Shown: positions 1 through 8,583 of the stretch, piece after piece | How the letters are laid out: every line of letters begins with the position of its first letter | Position numbering within the stretch: the stretch's first letter is position 1 | From: a virus | Length of the DNA stretch: 20,593 nucleotides | Virus record (IMG/VR): IMGVR_UViG_3300002488_000076 | Location: 4,269 to 24,861 of that record | Strand: one strand, 5' to 3' | Made by a program: the position numbers and the translations under genes | Notes under the pieces: model-generated | What the model saw: the letters and a program-made list of their open reading frames with translations, nothing else | Databases searched by the model: none | What the model was told of the DNA's origin: nothing

Positions 1-758
1 GCATCTAACGTATAGTTTCCAACTGCTACGTTGAATTCACCGCCAGCTATAGCTCCTTCTAAAGCATTGTACCCTATGCCAAGATTATCACTTTCAGTAT
101 CAGGTTGTTTTATAGCATTTTTTCCTAATGCAATATTTCTAGCTCCCGTTGTTACATTTGCACCAGAATTGTCACCAACAAATACACTTGCAGTTGCTGA
201 TGTCATATCGTTACCAGCACCCGTTCCTATAACTACGTTTTCACCTCCAGTTAATACACCAGCACCAACAGCATCTTTTCCTATAATTACATTTTCAGCA
301 CCAGTTGATAAAGCTGATCCAGCATTATAACCTATTGCAACATTGCCATCACCAGAAGTCAAAGCATCAAGTGTGTAGTTACCTATGGCTACGTTATATT
401 CTCCGCCAGCAACCGAGCCACCTAGTGCATTAGAACCAATAGCCAAGTTATGATTTTCAGTATCTGCTCCATCATAAGCTAAATAGCCCATAGCTAAGAT
501 ATTACTACCTGTTGTATTTGATGTAGCGGCTTTGTAACCAACAACAGTTGCTTCACTCATACTTGTCATTTCTTCAGCGGCTTCATTACCAATTACAACA
601 TTGTAACCACTTGTAGCATTTTGTGCAGAACCAGCTAAATATCCAATGATAACATTTTCATTTGCACTTGTAGCATTTCCAAATGCATTTTTACCAATCA
701 TTACGTTTTTACTACCAGTATTCATATCAGTTCCAGCTTGTTGACCGATAGCTACATT
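1..758 (-). repeat. YadA-like coding repeats with a 363-bp super-repeat
   Basis: The tail-fibre coding sequence contains about 15 degenerate repeats of 16-18 codons centred on N-V-x-I-G. Over them lies a longer period: the segment near 2-110 aligns with 365-473 at an offset of 363 bases (121 codons). Both copies encode AGGE-[YF]-NVA-[IV]-GNYTLDA, preceded by a matching NLxIGxNAL block. The repeats are diverged at DNA level, so this is old intragenic duplication. It is not a CRISPR or a satellite. Confidence 0.75.
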
Positions 759-1142
759 TTGGTCTCCAGTTGTAATAGCATCTAAGGCATTTATTCCATA
801 AGCGGCATTAGCTTCAGCAGTGTTATCTGTTCCAGATACATCGTGAGTATAGATAGAATTATCAGCAGTATAAAAAGGAATACCATTTAAAGTTGTTGCA
901 GTTAATGTTTCAACTTTATCTGATGTTGCACCAATCGTTAAGATCTCTACGAAAGCGTCATTGTCCGAATTGCGTAAATATAATTTGTTATCGTCTGAAT
1001 CATACCACCACTGGTTTGCGTACGTCGTGGCTGGCTGTGAGTTACCAGAATTATTAGTTGCAACTGCACCTAATGCGTTGTTCAGATCTGTTCTTGTAGC
1101 TGGAAACGTCTGATTGGCTATGTTATAATCGTGTTGTGACAT
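1..1142 (-). CDS. Tail fibre / receptor-binding protein with head-type repeats (3' end beyond window)
   Basis: The frame is open from an ATG at 1142 to the left edge, giving 380 codons, and it is truncated only by the window. The start follows a strong ribosome site (AAGGAG, six bases upstream). Residues 1-70 (beginning MSQHDYNIANQTFPATRTDL, with QWW near residue 45) resemble an N-terminal module I recall from many marine phage fibres, which probably anchors the fibre to the tail. From about residue 129 the protein becomes a run of at least 15 repeats of 16-18 residues. Each is built on N-[VIL]-x-[IVLM]-G followed by xxA and a short TG or GGE turn. This is the pattern of YadA/Hep_Hag head repeats, which fold as trimeric left-handed beta rolls. 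It lies directly after the J-like gene, where side-fibre or receptor-binding genes sit in lambda-like phages. The fibre role is inferred from position and repeat type. Confidence 0.8.
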   Translation of the reverse strand, partial: MSQHDYNIANQTFPATRTDLNNALGAVATNNSGNSQPATTYANQWWYDSDDNKLYLRNSDNDAFVEILTIGATSDKVETLTATTLNGIPFYTADNSIYTHDVSGTDNTAEANAAYGINALDAITTGDQNVAIGQQAGTDMNTGSKNVMIGKNAFGNATSANENVIIGYLAGSAQNATSGYNVVIGNEAAEEMTSMSEATVVGYKAATSNTTGSNILAMGYLAYDGADTENHNLAIGSNALGGSVAGGEYNVAIGNYTLDALTSGDGNVAIGYNAGSALSTGAENVIIGKDAVGAGVLTGGENVVIGTGAGNDMTSATASVFVGDNSGANVTTGARNIALGKNAIKQPDTESDNLGIGYNALEGAIAGGEFNVAVGNYTLD

Positions 1143-1181
1143 TATGTTCTCCTTATAATGTTATTTGTTTTATTTGTAAAG

Positions 1182-4172
1182 TTATATGGCTCTGCCTTGT
1201 CCATTGGCAACATAATCAAATGTTATATCTTGTGCCGCACCACCAGCATTAGTGAAAGTTACACTAAATCCTGTTGCTGATTTACTAGTAATAGTTGTTT
1301 GTATATTCTGTGCGGCGTTCTGTGCAAGAATAACAACACTTGGCTCTGAAAAAAATGCTTTATTAAATGTTACTGCTTTCGTACCAGCACCACTTGCTAT
1401 GTTAGATCCTGTGTCAGTTCTATCAGCCATAAACAATCTGACTTGTGCGTTGTTTACCTTTGGTGATTGTGAACTTGAATTTGTTGTCAATACTAATTGA
1501 AACTTAGCATATCTAAATTCATAATTACCATCTTGAAATGGTGTAAATGCTGTATAAGTTGAATTATCATCTGAAGTTGAGATGAATAATTTAGCGTCCA
1601 TATCTGGTGAAGCACCAGCACTATCAAACAAACCTTGTGCAGAATCAAATAATCCAGCAAGTCCGTCAAAGCTAGAAACTCGATCTAATTGATCTACATT
1701 TAAATAAGATGATACTCGACCTTGGTATTTTGCACCTAATGAAATTTGATTAGCAAAAGTATAAGTTCCTGTGCTTTCAAATCCATCTACTTCATCAAAG
1801 AAACCAACTCTATCGTCAAAATCACCGCTTACTGCGTCAAATAAGGTAACTGCGTCACCAGCAAGAATCAAAGCATTACCTTCAACAACAACTTGAGATT
1901 TAGTTCCAGCAAATGCTGTTTCTTCAGTAATTGTAGTTGCAAGGTTTTGACCAGCAAATTCTGTTACAGTTCCTATAACACTTCCAGCAGTCAAACTTTC
2001 GTGTCCTAATAAGTCAAATGCCTTAATGAAATAAACCCCAGCTTTAGCTGGTACTATGACTGAGTTAGCTGGTGGACTGACCTTATCAACTAAGACAATA
2101 CTGTTAGGATAACTATCACTAGCATTTGGTGAATATCTAATATGATAATAAGCTAAATCTAAATCAGCAGAAGGATCCCATTTTAAAACTGCAATCTCAT
2201 CTTGAAAGTCTATTGAGAAATTTGCAACATTAGCTGGTGGATCACTAAATCCAACAACGAAATGATCGCCAGCAACATAAGCTGATTTATAGCCCAATGC
2301 GTTTATTGCTCTTGCTTTTACGTTATATGTAACACCACTTTCAACAGGGATCTCTCTTACTGTGTTAGATGATATTCCAGCAGATTTATAAATTGTATCT
2401 GTACTCTTTTTATAAACAACCTCAAATTTATCTACAAAGAAGTCTGGTGTATTTCTTAATGTAACAGTCATAATTACATTTAAATTGCCCTCTGTAACAT
2501 TAACAGGCGTATCAGTTATAGATGTTAAAACAGGAGCATTAACAGTCTTTGGATCTGGTAAGAATGACACTGGTGCTGATGGCTGTTGTATCTTAGTATT
2601 ATAAGTGTAAGCGTCAGCAGTATATTCAACACCATTAATATTTACACTTCCAGCAGTTGATAAAGCTATTCCTGTTACAATAAAATTCTTAGCACTAAAA
2701 CCCATTCCTGTATGAGTTATTTGAAATATATCTCCTACGACTAAATTCTGTGCTTCTGAAGTTGCAGTAAATGATATTCTTAAACCAGCACGAGATCTTT
2801 TTAAAACTAATTCTGCTAAATCTTCTGCTGTATAATAATCAGTTGTAGCTGGTAACGTCATATTAAAATGCAATTCTTCGTTATTATCTGCCGCTAACAT
2901 AGTTGCATATTTAAAACTTGCACCAACATTGGTTTCATCTCTTGGTGGATAGATAGCATCGTTGCTTTGATAGTTTAAATCTTTATCTGCAAAACTTGCT
3001 ATGACTCTGTTGTATCTGTTTTGTTTACTTTCACCGACTACTTGTATTCCAGAAATAATCATATCCTCTGTGATAGATAAAGCACTTGATCCTGTTCCCT
3101 CAATAACAACTTTATATAATCCACTTGTGTATGTGAAAAAAGCTCTCATTGGTGAGATAAGATTTCTTACGTTATCAATAATCTTAGTATTACTTCCCAA
3201 AACAGCGTGAGTTTCAAATAAGTTTTGTGAACTTGCTCCTGTGTATGGTGTGACTGAAGTATTACAAACACCAGCCGCAGTTGTGAATGAACTTGTGTTT
3301 ATATCACTAGCAGATAATCCTTTACCATATCGAGTAGCAGTTAAATAATCATATAAACAATATGCTGGGTTTGCAGAATATGCGTAAGTAGATCCACTTA
3401 AATTTGTATTAATTAATTTACCTCTGATAACAAAGTTAATCTTAGGAAGTCCTGTAAATGCGTCTGAGTTATATTTAAATTTAAAATAACAATGAGAGAC
3501 ACCTTTTCCTAAATGTGATGTACTCCACCCAAGGTTTAACATTTCTTGAAATGGACTTACAGCAAAAGATAAAGCACCAGATGTTGTTAATGTAGTTGCA
3601 TTAAAACCATTATCAGTTCCATTGAAGAAAGCAAAAGATGTTAAAGAGCGTGTAGTTTCAGAACCATCTATTTCTTCTGTTTGTTGATATGCTGGGTGTG
3701 TTGTTTCAACAGATAGATTGCTTGAATTACCAACACTACTTCCAGATGTCAAACTTGAAACTATTAAATCTGATCCATAAGATGAATCTGATCCTGTGTA
3801 AGTTGCATAAAGTTGTTCATCAATATAAAGTTCAGTAAATTTAGCAATTTGACCTTCGCATATAGATATAACCATATACAAATGTTCATTATCAGCAGAT
3901 GTTGCTAAAAAAACAAGATTACCACCAACTCGTCTTGTTCCGTATATCAATGGTAATGAACTATCACTTTTTCTTTTATTAAGTAATATTCCTTGCGTTC
4001 CTAAGTCTTGTGAATCAACAGGCGTTGCATTAAACTCTGGAAGTTCTGGTACTTCTGGAACTACCCAAGATACAACTTCCTCTACAACATCAGAAGCAAA
4101 ATCAACTACCTCATCTACAACGTCTGATACTGTGTCAATAACATTATCTATAATTCTTTTTACGAAACCCAT
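1182..4172 (-). CDS. Lambda J-like tail tip / host specificity protein
   Basis: This 996-aa protein is the largest in the window and ends the tail operon before the fibre, the usual place of the tip-attachment protein J. Residues 1-40 form an acidic amphipathic helix rich in V and D. Residues 61-92 carry a block of the kind GILLNK...IPLIYGxRRVGG typical of J-like tail tip proteins. Residues 100-535 fit the hub and tail-domain region. Residues about 543-641 and 645-735 look like two fibronectin type III domains. Residues 777-852 hold several FD-containing short repeats. Residues about 930-996 form a small beta domain resembling the C-terminal lectin-like domains of phage tip proteins. Its ATG directly follows the stop of the upstream gene (TAAATG), with GGAG just upstream. 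Expected role: close the tail tip, contact the receptor and help open the outer membrane. Confidence 0.85.
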   Translation of the reverse strand: MGFVKRIIDNVIDTVSDVVDEVVDFASDVVEEVVSWVVPEVPELPEFNATPVDSQDLGTQGILLNKRKSDSSLPLIYGTRRVGGNLVFLATSADNEHLYMVISICEGQIAKFTELYIDEQLYATYTGSDSSYGSDLIVSSLTSGSSVGNSSNLSVETTHPAYQQTEEIDGSETTRSLTSFAFFNGTDNGFNATTLTTSGALSFAVSPFQEMLNLGWSTSHLGKGVSHCYFKFKYNSDAFTGLPKINFVIRGKLINTNLSGSTYAYSANPAYCLYDYLTATRYGKGLSASDINTSSFTTAAGVCNTSVTPYTGASSQNLFETHAVLGSNTKIIDNVRNLISPMRAFFTYTSGLYKVVIEGTGSSALSITEDMIISGIQVVGESKQNRYNRVIASFADKDLNYQSNDAIYPPRDETNVGASFKYATMLAADNNEELHFNMTLPATTDYYTAEDLAELVLKRSRAGLRISFTATSEAQNLVVGDIFQITHTGMGFSAKNFIVTGIALSTAGSVNINGVEYTADAYTYNTKIQQPSAPVSFLPDPKTVNAPVLTSITDTPVNVTEGNLNVIMTVTLRNTPDFFVDKFEVVYKKSTDTIYKSAGISSNTVREIPVESGVTYNVKARAINALGYKSAYVAGDHFVVGFSDPPANVANFSIDFQDEIAVLKWDPSADLDLAYYHIRYSPNASDSYPNSIVLVDKVSPPANSVIVPAKAGVYFIKAFDLLGHESLTAGSVIGTVTEFAGQNLATTITEETAFAGTKSQVVVEGNALILAGDAVTLFDAVSGDFDDRVGFFDEVDGFESTGTYTFANQISLGAKYQGRVSSYLNVDQLDRVSSFDGLAGLFDSAQGLFDSAGASPDMDAKLFISTSDDNSTYTAFTPFQDGNYEFRYAKFQLVLTTNSSSQSPKVNNAQVRLFMADRTDTGSNIASGAGTKAVTFNKAFFSEPSVVILAQNAAQNIQTTITSKSATGFSVTFTNAGGAAQDITFDYVANGQGRAI

Positions 4173-4640
4173 TTAAACTCCATTTGCAAAAATATCACCA
4201 ATTTTTCTAAATCCTAATTTCTCATACAATGCAGATTTTCTATCTAAATCGTTTCCGTCTGCTGTTCCTATTAAACAAGGTATTAATTTTTTATTAGCAA
4301 TATCATTAAATCCTTTAACCAATGCACTTGCATTTTGATAGCTACGATGCTCTTTAGCTATATAGAAAAAAGCATCTCCTAAATATTCATTATGTGAAAA
4401 CCACCATCTTGATATGATTCCACCCATCGCACCAATTATCTTTTGATCTTCTTTTAACAATATACATAATTTATCAGCTACGATTGGTTTGATAAATTTA
4501 CTCATTAAAAACTTATCATATGGTGGATAAAGCGTTTCTGCTTCATCGTGCATACCAATCAAGAAATTAATCAGTTCAGCTATGTCAGAATCAGTTGCGT
4601 AAACTAAATTATTGTTTGTCAGTTGTTTTACCCCATTCAA
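4173..4640 (-). CDS. GNAT-family acetyltransferase-like protein in the tail operon
   Basis: The product is 155 aa with a GNAT-like layout. Residues 12-35 form a first strand and helix (VYATDSDIAELINFL, then MHDEAE). Residues 58-75 give the central strands (LCILLKEDQKIIGAMGG). Residues 85-110 hold the strand and helix that would bind acetyl-CoA (DAFFYIAKEHRSYQNASALV). The C-terminal ALYEKLGFRKIG is a classic GNAT ending. The usual Q/R-x-x-G-x-G/A loop is degenerate (EHRSYQNASA). The likely start is a TTG at 4640, which overlaps the previous gene by 32 bases with no clear ribosome site; the first ATG, at residue 30, would remove the first strand. It occupies about the place of lambda K, between hub and tip genes. 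Its substrate is unknown, and a role in modifying a tail protein or the host surface is speculation. Confidence 0.65.
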   Translation of the reverse strand: MNGVKQLTNNNLVYATDSDIAELINFLIGMHDEAETLYPPYDKFLMSKFIKPIVADKLCILLKEDQKIIGAMGGIISRWWFSHNEYLGDAFFYIAKEHRSYQNASALVKGFNDIANKKLIPCLIGTADGNDLDRKSALYEKLGFRKIGDIFANGV

Positions 4641-5178
4641 GATCAGTTATAACTGTTGTGGTGTGATCAAAAAATTTATCACCACTAAATATTTGTTGCT
4701 GTGAGTTATCATTAGTTTTACGACCTTTTTTCATCATAAAATTTGTCCAATGATTAGCAATATTAATTGTTAAACGACTTGATGTTGTTGATTCATTTAC
4801 TGTATAACCAGAAATATAACCATCAAAATATGTATAGGGATTATTAACCAATGCACCAGCGTCAGTTAAATATGCACGAAAAATCGTAACAGGCTGATGT
4901 ATATGATCGTTATTTAAAAATAAACTTAAAAAACTTTGACTAACACTTGTAATAGTTAAATCAACTTGGCTTGTGTTAATCGAGGCTGATTCTTGAATAC
5001 TTGGAACTCCTAATATATCACCATTTGCAGTATATGTGTTGCTATCATAAACAATATCAAAATATCCTGTTGTTCTATAATAAGTTGTTCCACCAATAGT
5101 AAATTGAATTAAATGTATCTGGTCTAAATGATCGGTGGCTAATTCAGTCTGTAAATCAGAATGTAAACCTCTAGTCAT
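4609..5178 (-). CDS. Tail hub / minor tail protein (DUF2163-like)
   Basis: This 189-aa beta-rich protein begins MTRGLHSDLQTELATDHLDQ. It has a strand pattern with TxYYRTTGYFDIVYDSNTY, an IQESASINTSQVDLTI segment and a later PYTYFDGYISGYTV block. That arrangement matches the N-terminal hub domain seen in DUF2163 and lambda L-like minor tail proteins, where the domain forms a ring at the base of the tail. Its start overlaps the stop of the upstream distal-tail gene (ATGA), so the two are translationally coupled. Position between a distal-tail protein and the J-like protein supports the hub role. I see no iron-sulphur cysteines of the lambda L type. The family assignment is from memory and the hub role is inferred. 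Confidence 0.65.
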   Translation of the reverse strand: MTRGLHSDLQTELATDHLDQIHLIQFTIGGTTYYRTTGYFDIVYDSNTYTANGDILGVPSIQESASINTSQVDLTITSVSQSFLSLFLNNDHIHQPVTIFRAYLTDAGALVNNPYTYFDGYISGYTVNESTTSSRLTINIANHWTNFMMKKGRKTNDNSQQQIFSGDKFFDHTTTVITDLEWGKTTDKQ

Positions 5179-5774
5179 AATACCTCAATAAGATCCATCT
5201 CAAATCTATAAAAAGTGTCTGAGCCTAATTGTATTTCTTGAATATCGTTTTTTAATGCTACTGTAAATGGAACACTATCATAAGTAACAGCAGAATTATC
5301 AGCTAGTGCAGTTGTTAATGGTGGCTCTATTGTTACTGTTGCCGCATTACTTGATGAAGTTACATCTTCTACGACCATATAAACTTTATCGTGTGAGGCA
5401 AACTTAATATAATCACCAGCTTTAAATCGACCAGCACCATCACCAGCAAATGCGTCCATAGCAATAGTTGTATCACCAACAGCGTGTACTCCGTTTACTA
5501 ATACTGATCCTGTTTCACTACCCTGTGCGTCATCAATGATTGGTGGTGTATATGTAAATGCTTCTTTACGCCCTCTTTGTTTTGTTATGAAAGCTATAAT
5601 CGGAGCAAAACTTGATCTAGTCATTGGTGGGAATACTACTCTGAGTCCCCAGCGTTGATTTTGTAATTGTCTTGATTGTCTGCGACCACTAATAGATGTA
5701 GATACTAAAGTTGTTTGGTTTGTTGAAATAACAACACTTGCCGCAATCGGACTTGTAGGAAATGCACCACTCAT
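5175..5774 (-). CDS. Distal tail-like minor tail protein
   Basis: The product is 199 aa and starts MSGAFPTSP. An early segment (residues 25-60: STSISGRRQSRQLQNQRWGL, then FPPM and FAPIIAFITKQRG) is typical of minor tail proteins that pair with the hub. Residues 90-175 form a separate beta domain. The C-terminus (FTVALKNDIQEIQLGSDTFYRFEMDLIEVL) is a long strand pair like the end of distal-tail proteins. Its ATG overlaps the tape-measure stop (ATGA), and its own stop overlaps the next start in the same way. Gene order (tape measure, this protein, hub protein, tip) supports a place at the tail end adaptor. No enzymatic motif is visible. Confidence 0.6.
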   Translation of the reverse strand: MSGAFPTSPIAASVVISTNQTTLVSTSISGRRQSRQLQNQRWGLRVVFPPMTRSSFAPIIAFITKQRGRKEAFTYTPPIIDDAQGSETGSVLVNGVHAVGDTTIAMDAFAGDGAGRFKAGDYIKFASHDKVYMVVEDVTSSSNAATVTIEPPLTTALADNSAVTYDSVPFTVALKNDIQEIQLGSDTFYRFEMDLIEVL

Positions 5775-7630
5775 ACTAGAGCCGACCTTCCTTTAGAATT
5801 TAATGCAGTATTAACCATATTTATAATCTGTCCCCTCTTGCTATCTAATAATGTTCCAAAGCCTTGTGCATCGACTGTTGTAATATTAAAATTAATGTTT
5901 GTAGTTCCACCAAGAGCTTCATTAGGAACAACAGTTCCAGCCGAATCTGGTACGAATAACTCTGCACCTCGCTCACCAACAATAGATGGTCTATTTAAAG
6001 GTGGACGACCACCATCAGCAAATCCTAACAATCCACCAATAGCTCCACCAATACCGCCTGTTGCAAATCCAAATAATCCACCTAATAAACTTGGTTTTTT
6101 ACGACCACCCATCAATGAGTTTTGTAGTTGTAAAGCCGCATTAGTTTTTAATATCTCGTTAGTGAAATTTCTTTGTGAACTACTTGCATTGTTAAGACCA
6201 TTTTTCCAATCTTCAATTTTGTTTTCAATAGCAACTAAAGCATCTCTTAGGAATAAAGCCATTATGACTGTTTGTAATAATTGAGATATAAAGAACACTA
6301 ATATTTCTTGTGCTAATACTTTTAAGACTGAGCCAAAACTTTTTCCCATTACAATAGCTTCTGCAACTCCTGTTGTAAATTTACCAAGAGCTTCTTCAGC
6401 ACCACTTAATCCTGTAATTAACTTATTGCCTAATTCTTCTCTTATAGTTTTTGCTGTTTTGCCATAAGTTCCTAATACTTTATTAGCTTCTCTAGCGGCT
6501 CGTTTCTGTTGATTCAAACCTTCTTCAAATGCAACTTCTGCTCTTGTTAAGGCTGTAAATTGATCTTTAACAGCCGCTAATGATTTTTTATGTTCGTTGA
6601 GTTGCTTTTCGTTTTCTTCAAATACTTTATTATTTCTTTCAATGGTTTTGTTAAATATTCGTAATTCTGTATTTGTTGTTTTAATTTGTTTATTAGCATC
6701 TTTAAAAGCACCAACTAAAGCATCAACAGTTAATGCTAAACCAATTATTTTCTTAGCAAATCCACCCGTTATAATTAATAATGCACCAACTAATTGCTCA
6801 AACTCTCTGTAATTTTCAGCTACAATTTTTATTGCACCAGCTAATTTTATTAATGCTTTAGCAAGAACTTCGCCTGTTGCTATTGCAAATTCATTAATAG
6901 ATACTTTGTTTGCATCAAGAAACTTTTTAAGATCGCCAAGTTGTTTAGTAAATTCAGCTAAAAATCCTTCAGCAACAGTCTTTTGAAATTTAAAGACTGA
7001 ATCCTGTAACATTGAAACAGTACCTTCAAATGTTTTAGCTAATTCATCTGTTGCTTTTCCAAATCTTCCTTCACCACTAAATACATCTTCAAATGCTTTT
7101 ACAGTATCTTCAATAGATACTTTAGCACCCTGTTGAAAACCTAATAAACTTCTAACACCTTTTTCTCTAAATACATCTGCCGCCGCTATACCGCCACTAA
7201 ATGCTCTTTGAATTTGACTAGCAGTAGTTTGAAAGTCTAATCCTGTTGTAGCCGCAACATTACCTGTGATTTCTAATATACGAGATAAATCTTCTGCGTC
7301 TTTTGCTACGACTGCAAGATTACCAGAAGCCGCCGCAATATCACCTAAACTAAATGGAACTTTAGCCGCAAAGTCTGCTAGGTTATCAAATGCTTTTGCA
7401 CCTTCTTTAGCACTACCAAATAAAAACTTAAATCTAACTTGTAAACTCTCAACTTCTTTTCCAACATCTACAAATGATTTAAGAACTAATCCAGCACCTA
7501 ATCCTATAAAAGCACTTTTAAGGCTTAATACTGATTTTTTAAGACCAGCTAAATTCTTTTGTGATTTATTAATAGCCTGTTGTGTCTTATCAATCGCACT
7601 AATAATTATTTTTACTTTTTTATCTGCCAT
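5771..7630 (-). CDS. Tail tape measure protein
   Basis: This 619-aa protein sets tail length and is expelled into the cell during DNA entry in siphoviruses. It starts with a basic coiled-coil region (residues 1-35). Residues about 40-220 match the tape-measure domain with LGAGLVLKSFVDVGKEVESL and a conserved-looking FAAKVPFSLGDIA...ATTGLDFQTTASQIQRAFSGG stretch. Two hydrophobic segments follow, near residues 280-310 and 438-468, separated by a long charged coiled coil (about 315-400). The C-terminus is glycine-rich (GGLFGFATGGIGGAIGG) with an FVPDSAGTVVPN motif often seen at tape-measure ends. The start has a good ribosome site (GGAG, four bases upstream). At about 0.15 nm per residue the tail would be near 90 nm, a rough inference. 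Confidence 0.9.
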   Translation of the reverse strand: MADKKVKIIISAIDKTQQAINKSQKNLAGLKKSVLSLKSAFIGLGAGLVLKSFVDVGKEVESLQVRFKFLFGSAKEGAKAFDNLADFAAKVPFSLGDIAAASGNLAVVAKDAEDLSRILEITGNVAATTGLDFQTTASQIQRAFSGGIAAADVFREKGVRSLLGFQQGAKVSIEDTVKAFEDVFSGEGRFGKATDELAKTFEGTVSMLQDSVFKFQKTVAEGFLAEFTKQLGDLKKFLDANKVSINEFAIATGEVLAKALIKLAGAIKIVAENYREFEQLVGALLIITGGFAKKIIGLALTVDALVGAFKDANKQIKTTNTELRIFNKTIERNNKVFEENEKQLNEHKKSLAAVKDQFTALTRAEVAFEEGLNQQKRAAREANKVLGTYGKTAKTIREELGNKLITGLSGAEEALGKFTTGVAEAIVMGKSFGSVLKVLAQEILVFFISQLLQTVIMALFLRDALVAIENKIEDWKNGLNNASSSQRNFTNEILKTNAALQLQNSLMGGRKKPSLLGGLFGFATGGIGGAIGGLLGFADGGRPPLNRPSIVGERGAELFVPDSAGTVVPNEALGGTTNINFNITTVDAQGFGTLLDSKRGQIINMVNTALNSKGRSALV

Positions 7631-8157
7631 TTATCTCCTACGAATATTTGCTTGATTTCTTTGTTTGTTCATTTCGATTCTTTCCTTCTTAGCTTTATCG
7701 TCTAAGTAAGCAATCCACATTAAAAATTCCTCGTAAGTCATTTTTTCAACTTCAAAGACAGGAATCTTTAAGTAATCTGCTAAATCGAAATATGAATGTA
7801 ATTCTGTGTCGTCAGCTATTTTTTTTTAGCTTCTTCGTATGTAGGAATTGTCATACAATCCCCAGCTACCCTTGCTACAACATCTGGATCAGCTTTTTTC
7901 ATTAATACAAACTTATCTTCTAAAGTAAAATGATTATTTCCATCTTTATCTTTAGCTAACCAGATAAGAGCATATGCTAACGCTTCAACTTCATCAATTT
8001 TAGTTTTAGCTAAAATTTTCTTTTTCAATTCCAATGTTATTGGCTCAACAAAAATTTCAAGTGGTTTATTATCATCGTCTTTCCATTCTGGAACGATTAT
8101 TTTGCGAGTTTCATATTTATTGAAATGGTCTTTTACAAAGTCGATTGATTTAGACAT
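7631..8157 (-). CDS. Tail assembly chaperone GT-type fusion made by -1 frameshift
   Basis: Slipping back one base at the A9 run (7819-7827) avoids the TAG at 7818-7816. Reading then continues 62 codons to a TAA at 7633-7631, giving a 175-aa protein. The added part starts ATA at 7819 and encodes IADDTELHSYFDLADYLKIP, then a FEVEKMTYEEFLMWIAYLDDKAKKER segment. This resembles the T half of G/GT chaperones, which bring tail tube subunits to the tape measure. No in-frame start with a ribosome site explains this stretch otherwise. The stop abuts the tape-measure ATG, exactly where the GT product ends in lambda-like phages. The frame arithmetic is read directly; the mechanism is inferred from the family. 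Confidence 0.8.
7816..8157 (-). CDS. Tail assembly chaperone, G-type short product
   Basis: This is the 113-aa zero-frame product located between the tail tube gene and the tape measure. It has a basic and acidic beta-alpha layout (SIDFVKDHFNKYETRKIIVP, then LEIFVEPITLELKKKILAKT), followed by a helical half ending YEEAKKK. In lambda-like phages the short G protein is made in excess and coats the tape measure during tail assembly, while a few percent of ribosomes shift to make GT. The gene begins with an ATG at 8157 preceded by AAGGAG, three to four bases upstream, and is separated from the tail tube gene by 36 bases. Confidence 0.8.
   Translation of the reverse strand: MSKSIDFVKDHFNKYETRKIIVPEWKDDDNKPLEIFVEPITLELKKKILAKTKIDEVEALAYALIWLAKDKDGNNHFTLEDKFVLMKKADPDVVARVAGDCMTIPTYEEAKKK
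7819..7827 (-). promoter_or_regulatory. Programmed -1 ribosomal frameshift site (A9)
   Basis: On the coding strand the sequence is GCT followed by nine A and then TAG. In the zero frame it reads AAA AAA AAA TAG, so paired tRNAs can slip by one base and re-pair on A. The stop codon immediately after the run would favour slipping. The -1 frame is open for 62 further codons and encodes a plausible T domain. A long A run also invites sequencing or assembly length errors; the run length would have to be ten for the two parts to be a single gene. Confidence 0.75.
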
Positions 8158-8193
8158 ATGCTCCTTTTATCCTAAATTGGATTTATTGTCAAA

Positions 8194-8583
8194 TTATACT
8201 GTGCCTCTTGTGATAGCACCATTTATTTGACAAGTAATAGATAATCTAATTAGATCGTCCATAGTAACCGCAACTGAGTTTCCTGTTACGATTGCTGGTA
8301 CTGTGTAGAAATAATCTCCACTATCAGCACCTTCTGGGTAAAGTAGCAAAGTAACTCCTGTTGCTTCTTGTAATACGATCTGACCATTAGAGTCAGTTTC
8401 GTCCCAAGCGGCTTCAATAGTTACAGTTCCATCTTTTCTGCTTACTTCGTATGTTTTGTTAGTGTCAGTTAATTGAGTTGATTCAATTACATCTGCTGTT
8501 GTTTCCATAGTAAATGCTGTCACTTCCGCAACAGTATTCGCACCTATTTTAATTAGACCAGCTGATCCTGTATGTACTGCCAT
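8194..8583 (-). CDS. Major tail tube protein
   Basis: The product is 129 aa, small for a tube protein but rich in beta strands, as expected for the tail tube fold. It begins MAVHTGSAGLIKIGANTVAE and carries a typical VTAFTMETTADVIESTQL segment in which the tube loop and strand occur. The middle part has GTVTIEAAWDETD, and the end has LIRLSITCQINGAITRG. It sits between the tail terminator-like genes and the G/GT chaperone, the standard position. Its start codon overlaps the stop of the upstream small gene. There is no extra immunoglobulin-like C-terminal domain. Confidence 0.8.
   Translation of the reverse strand: MAVHTGSAGLIKIGANTVAEVTAFTMETTADVIESTQLTDTNKTYEVSRKDGTVTIEAAWDETDSNGQIVLQEATGVTLLLYPEGADSGDYFYTVPAIVTGNSVAVTMDDLIRLSITCQINGAITRGTV

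Noticed and set aside
1-758. CRISPR-like array on the left edge
   Set aside because: The repeats are degenerate at DNA level, keep the reading frame and have no spacers; they are protein repeats.
5838-6284. Plus-strand open frame of 148 codons
   Set aside because: It is antisense to the glycine- and alanine-rich end of the tape measure gene; the proline-rich product is the expected shadow.
7631-7827. Pseudogene or broken gene after the tail chaperone
   Set aside because: The second frame is open, ends exactly at the tape measure start and is joined by a slippery A9; this is the normal G/GT arrangement.
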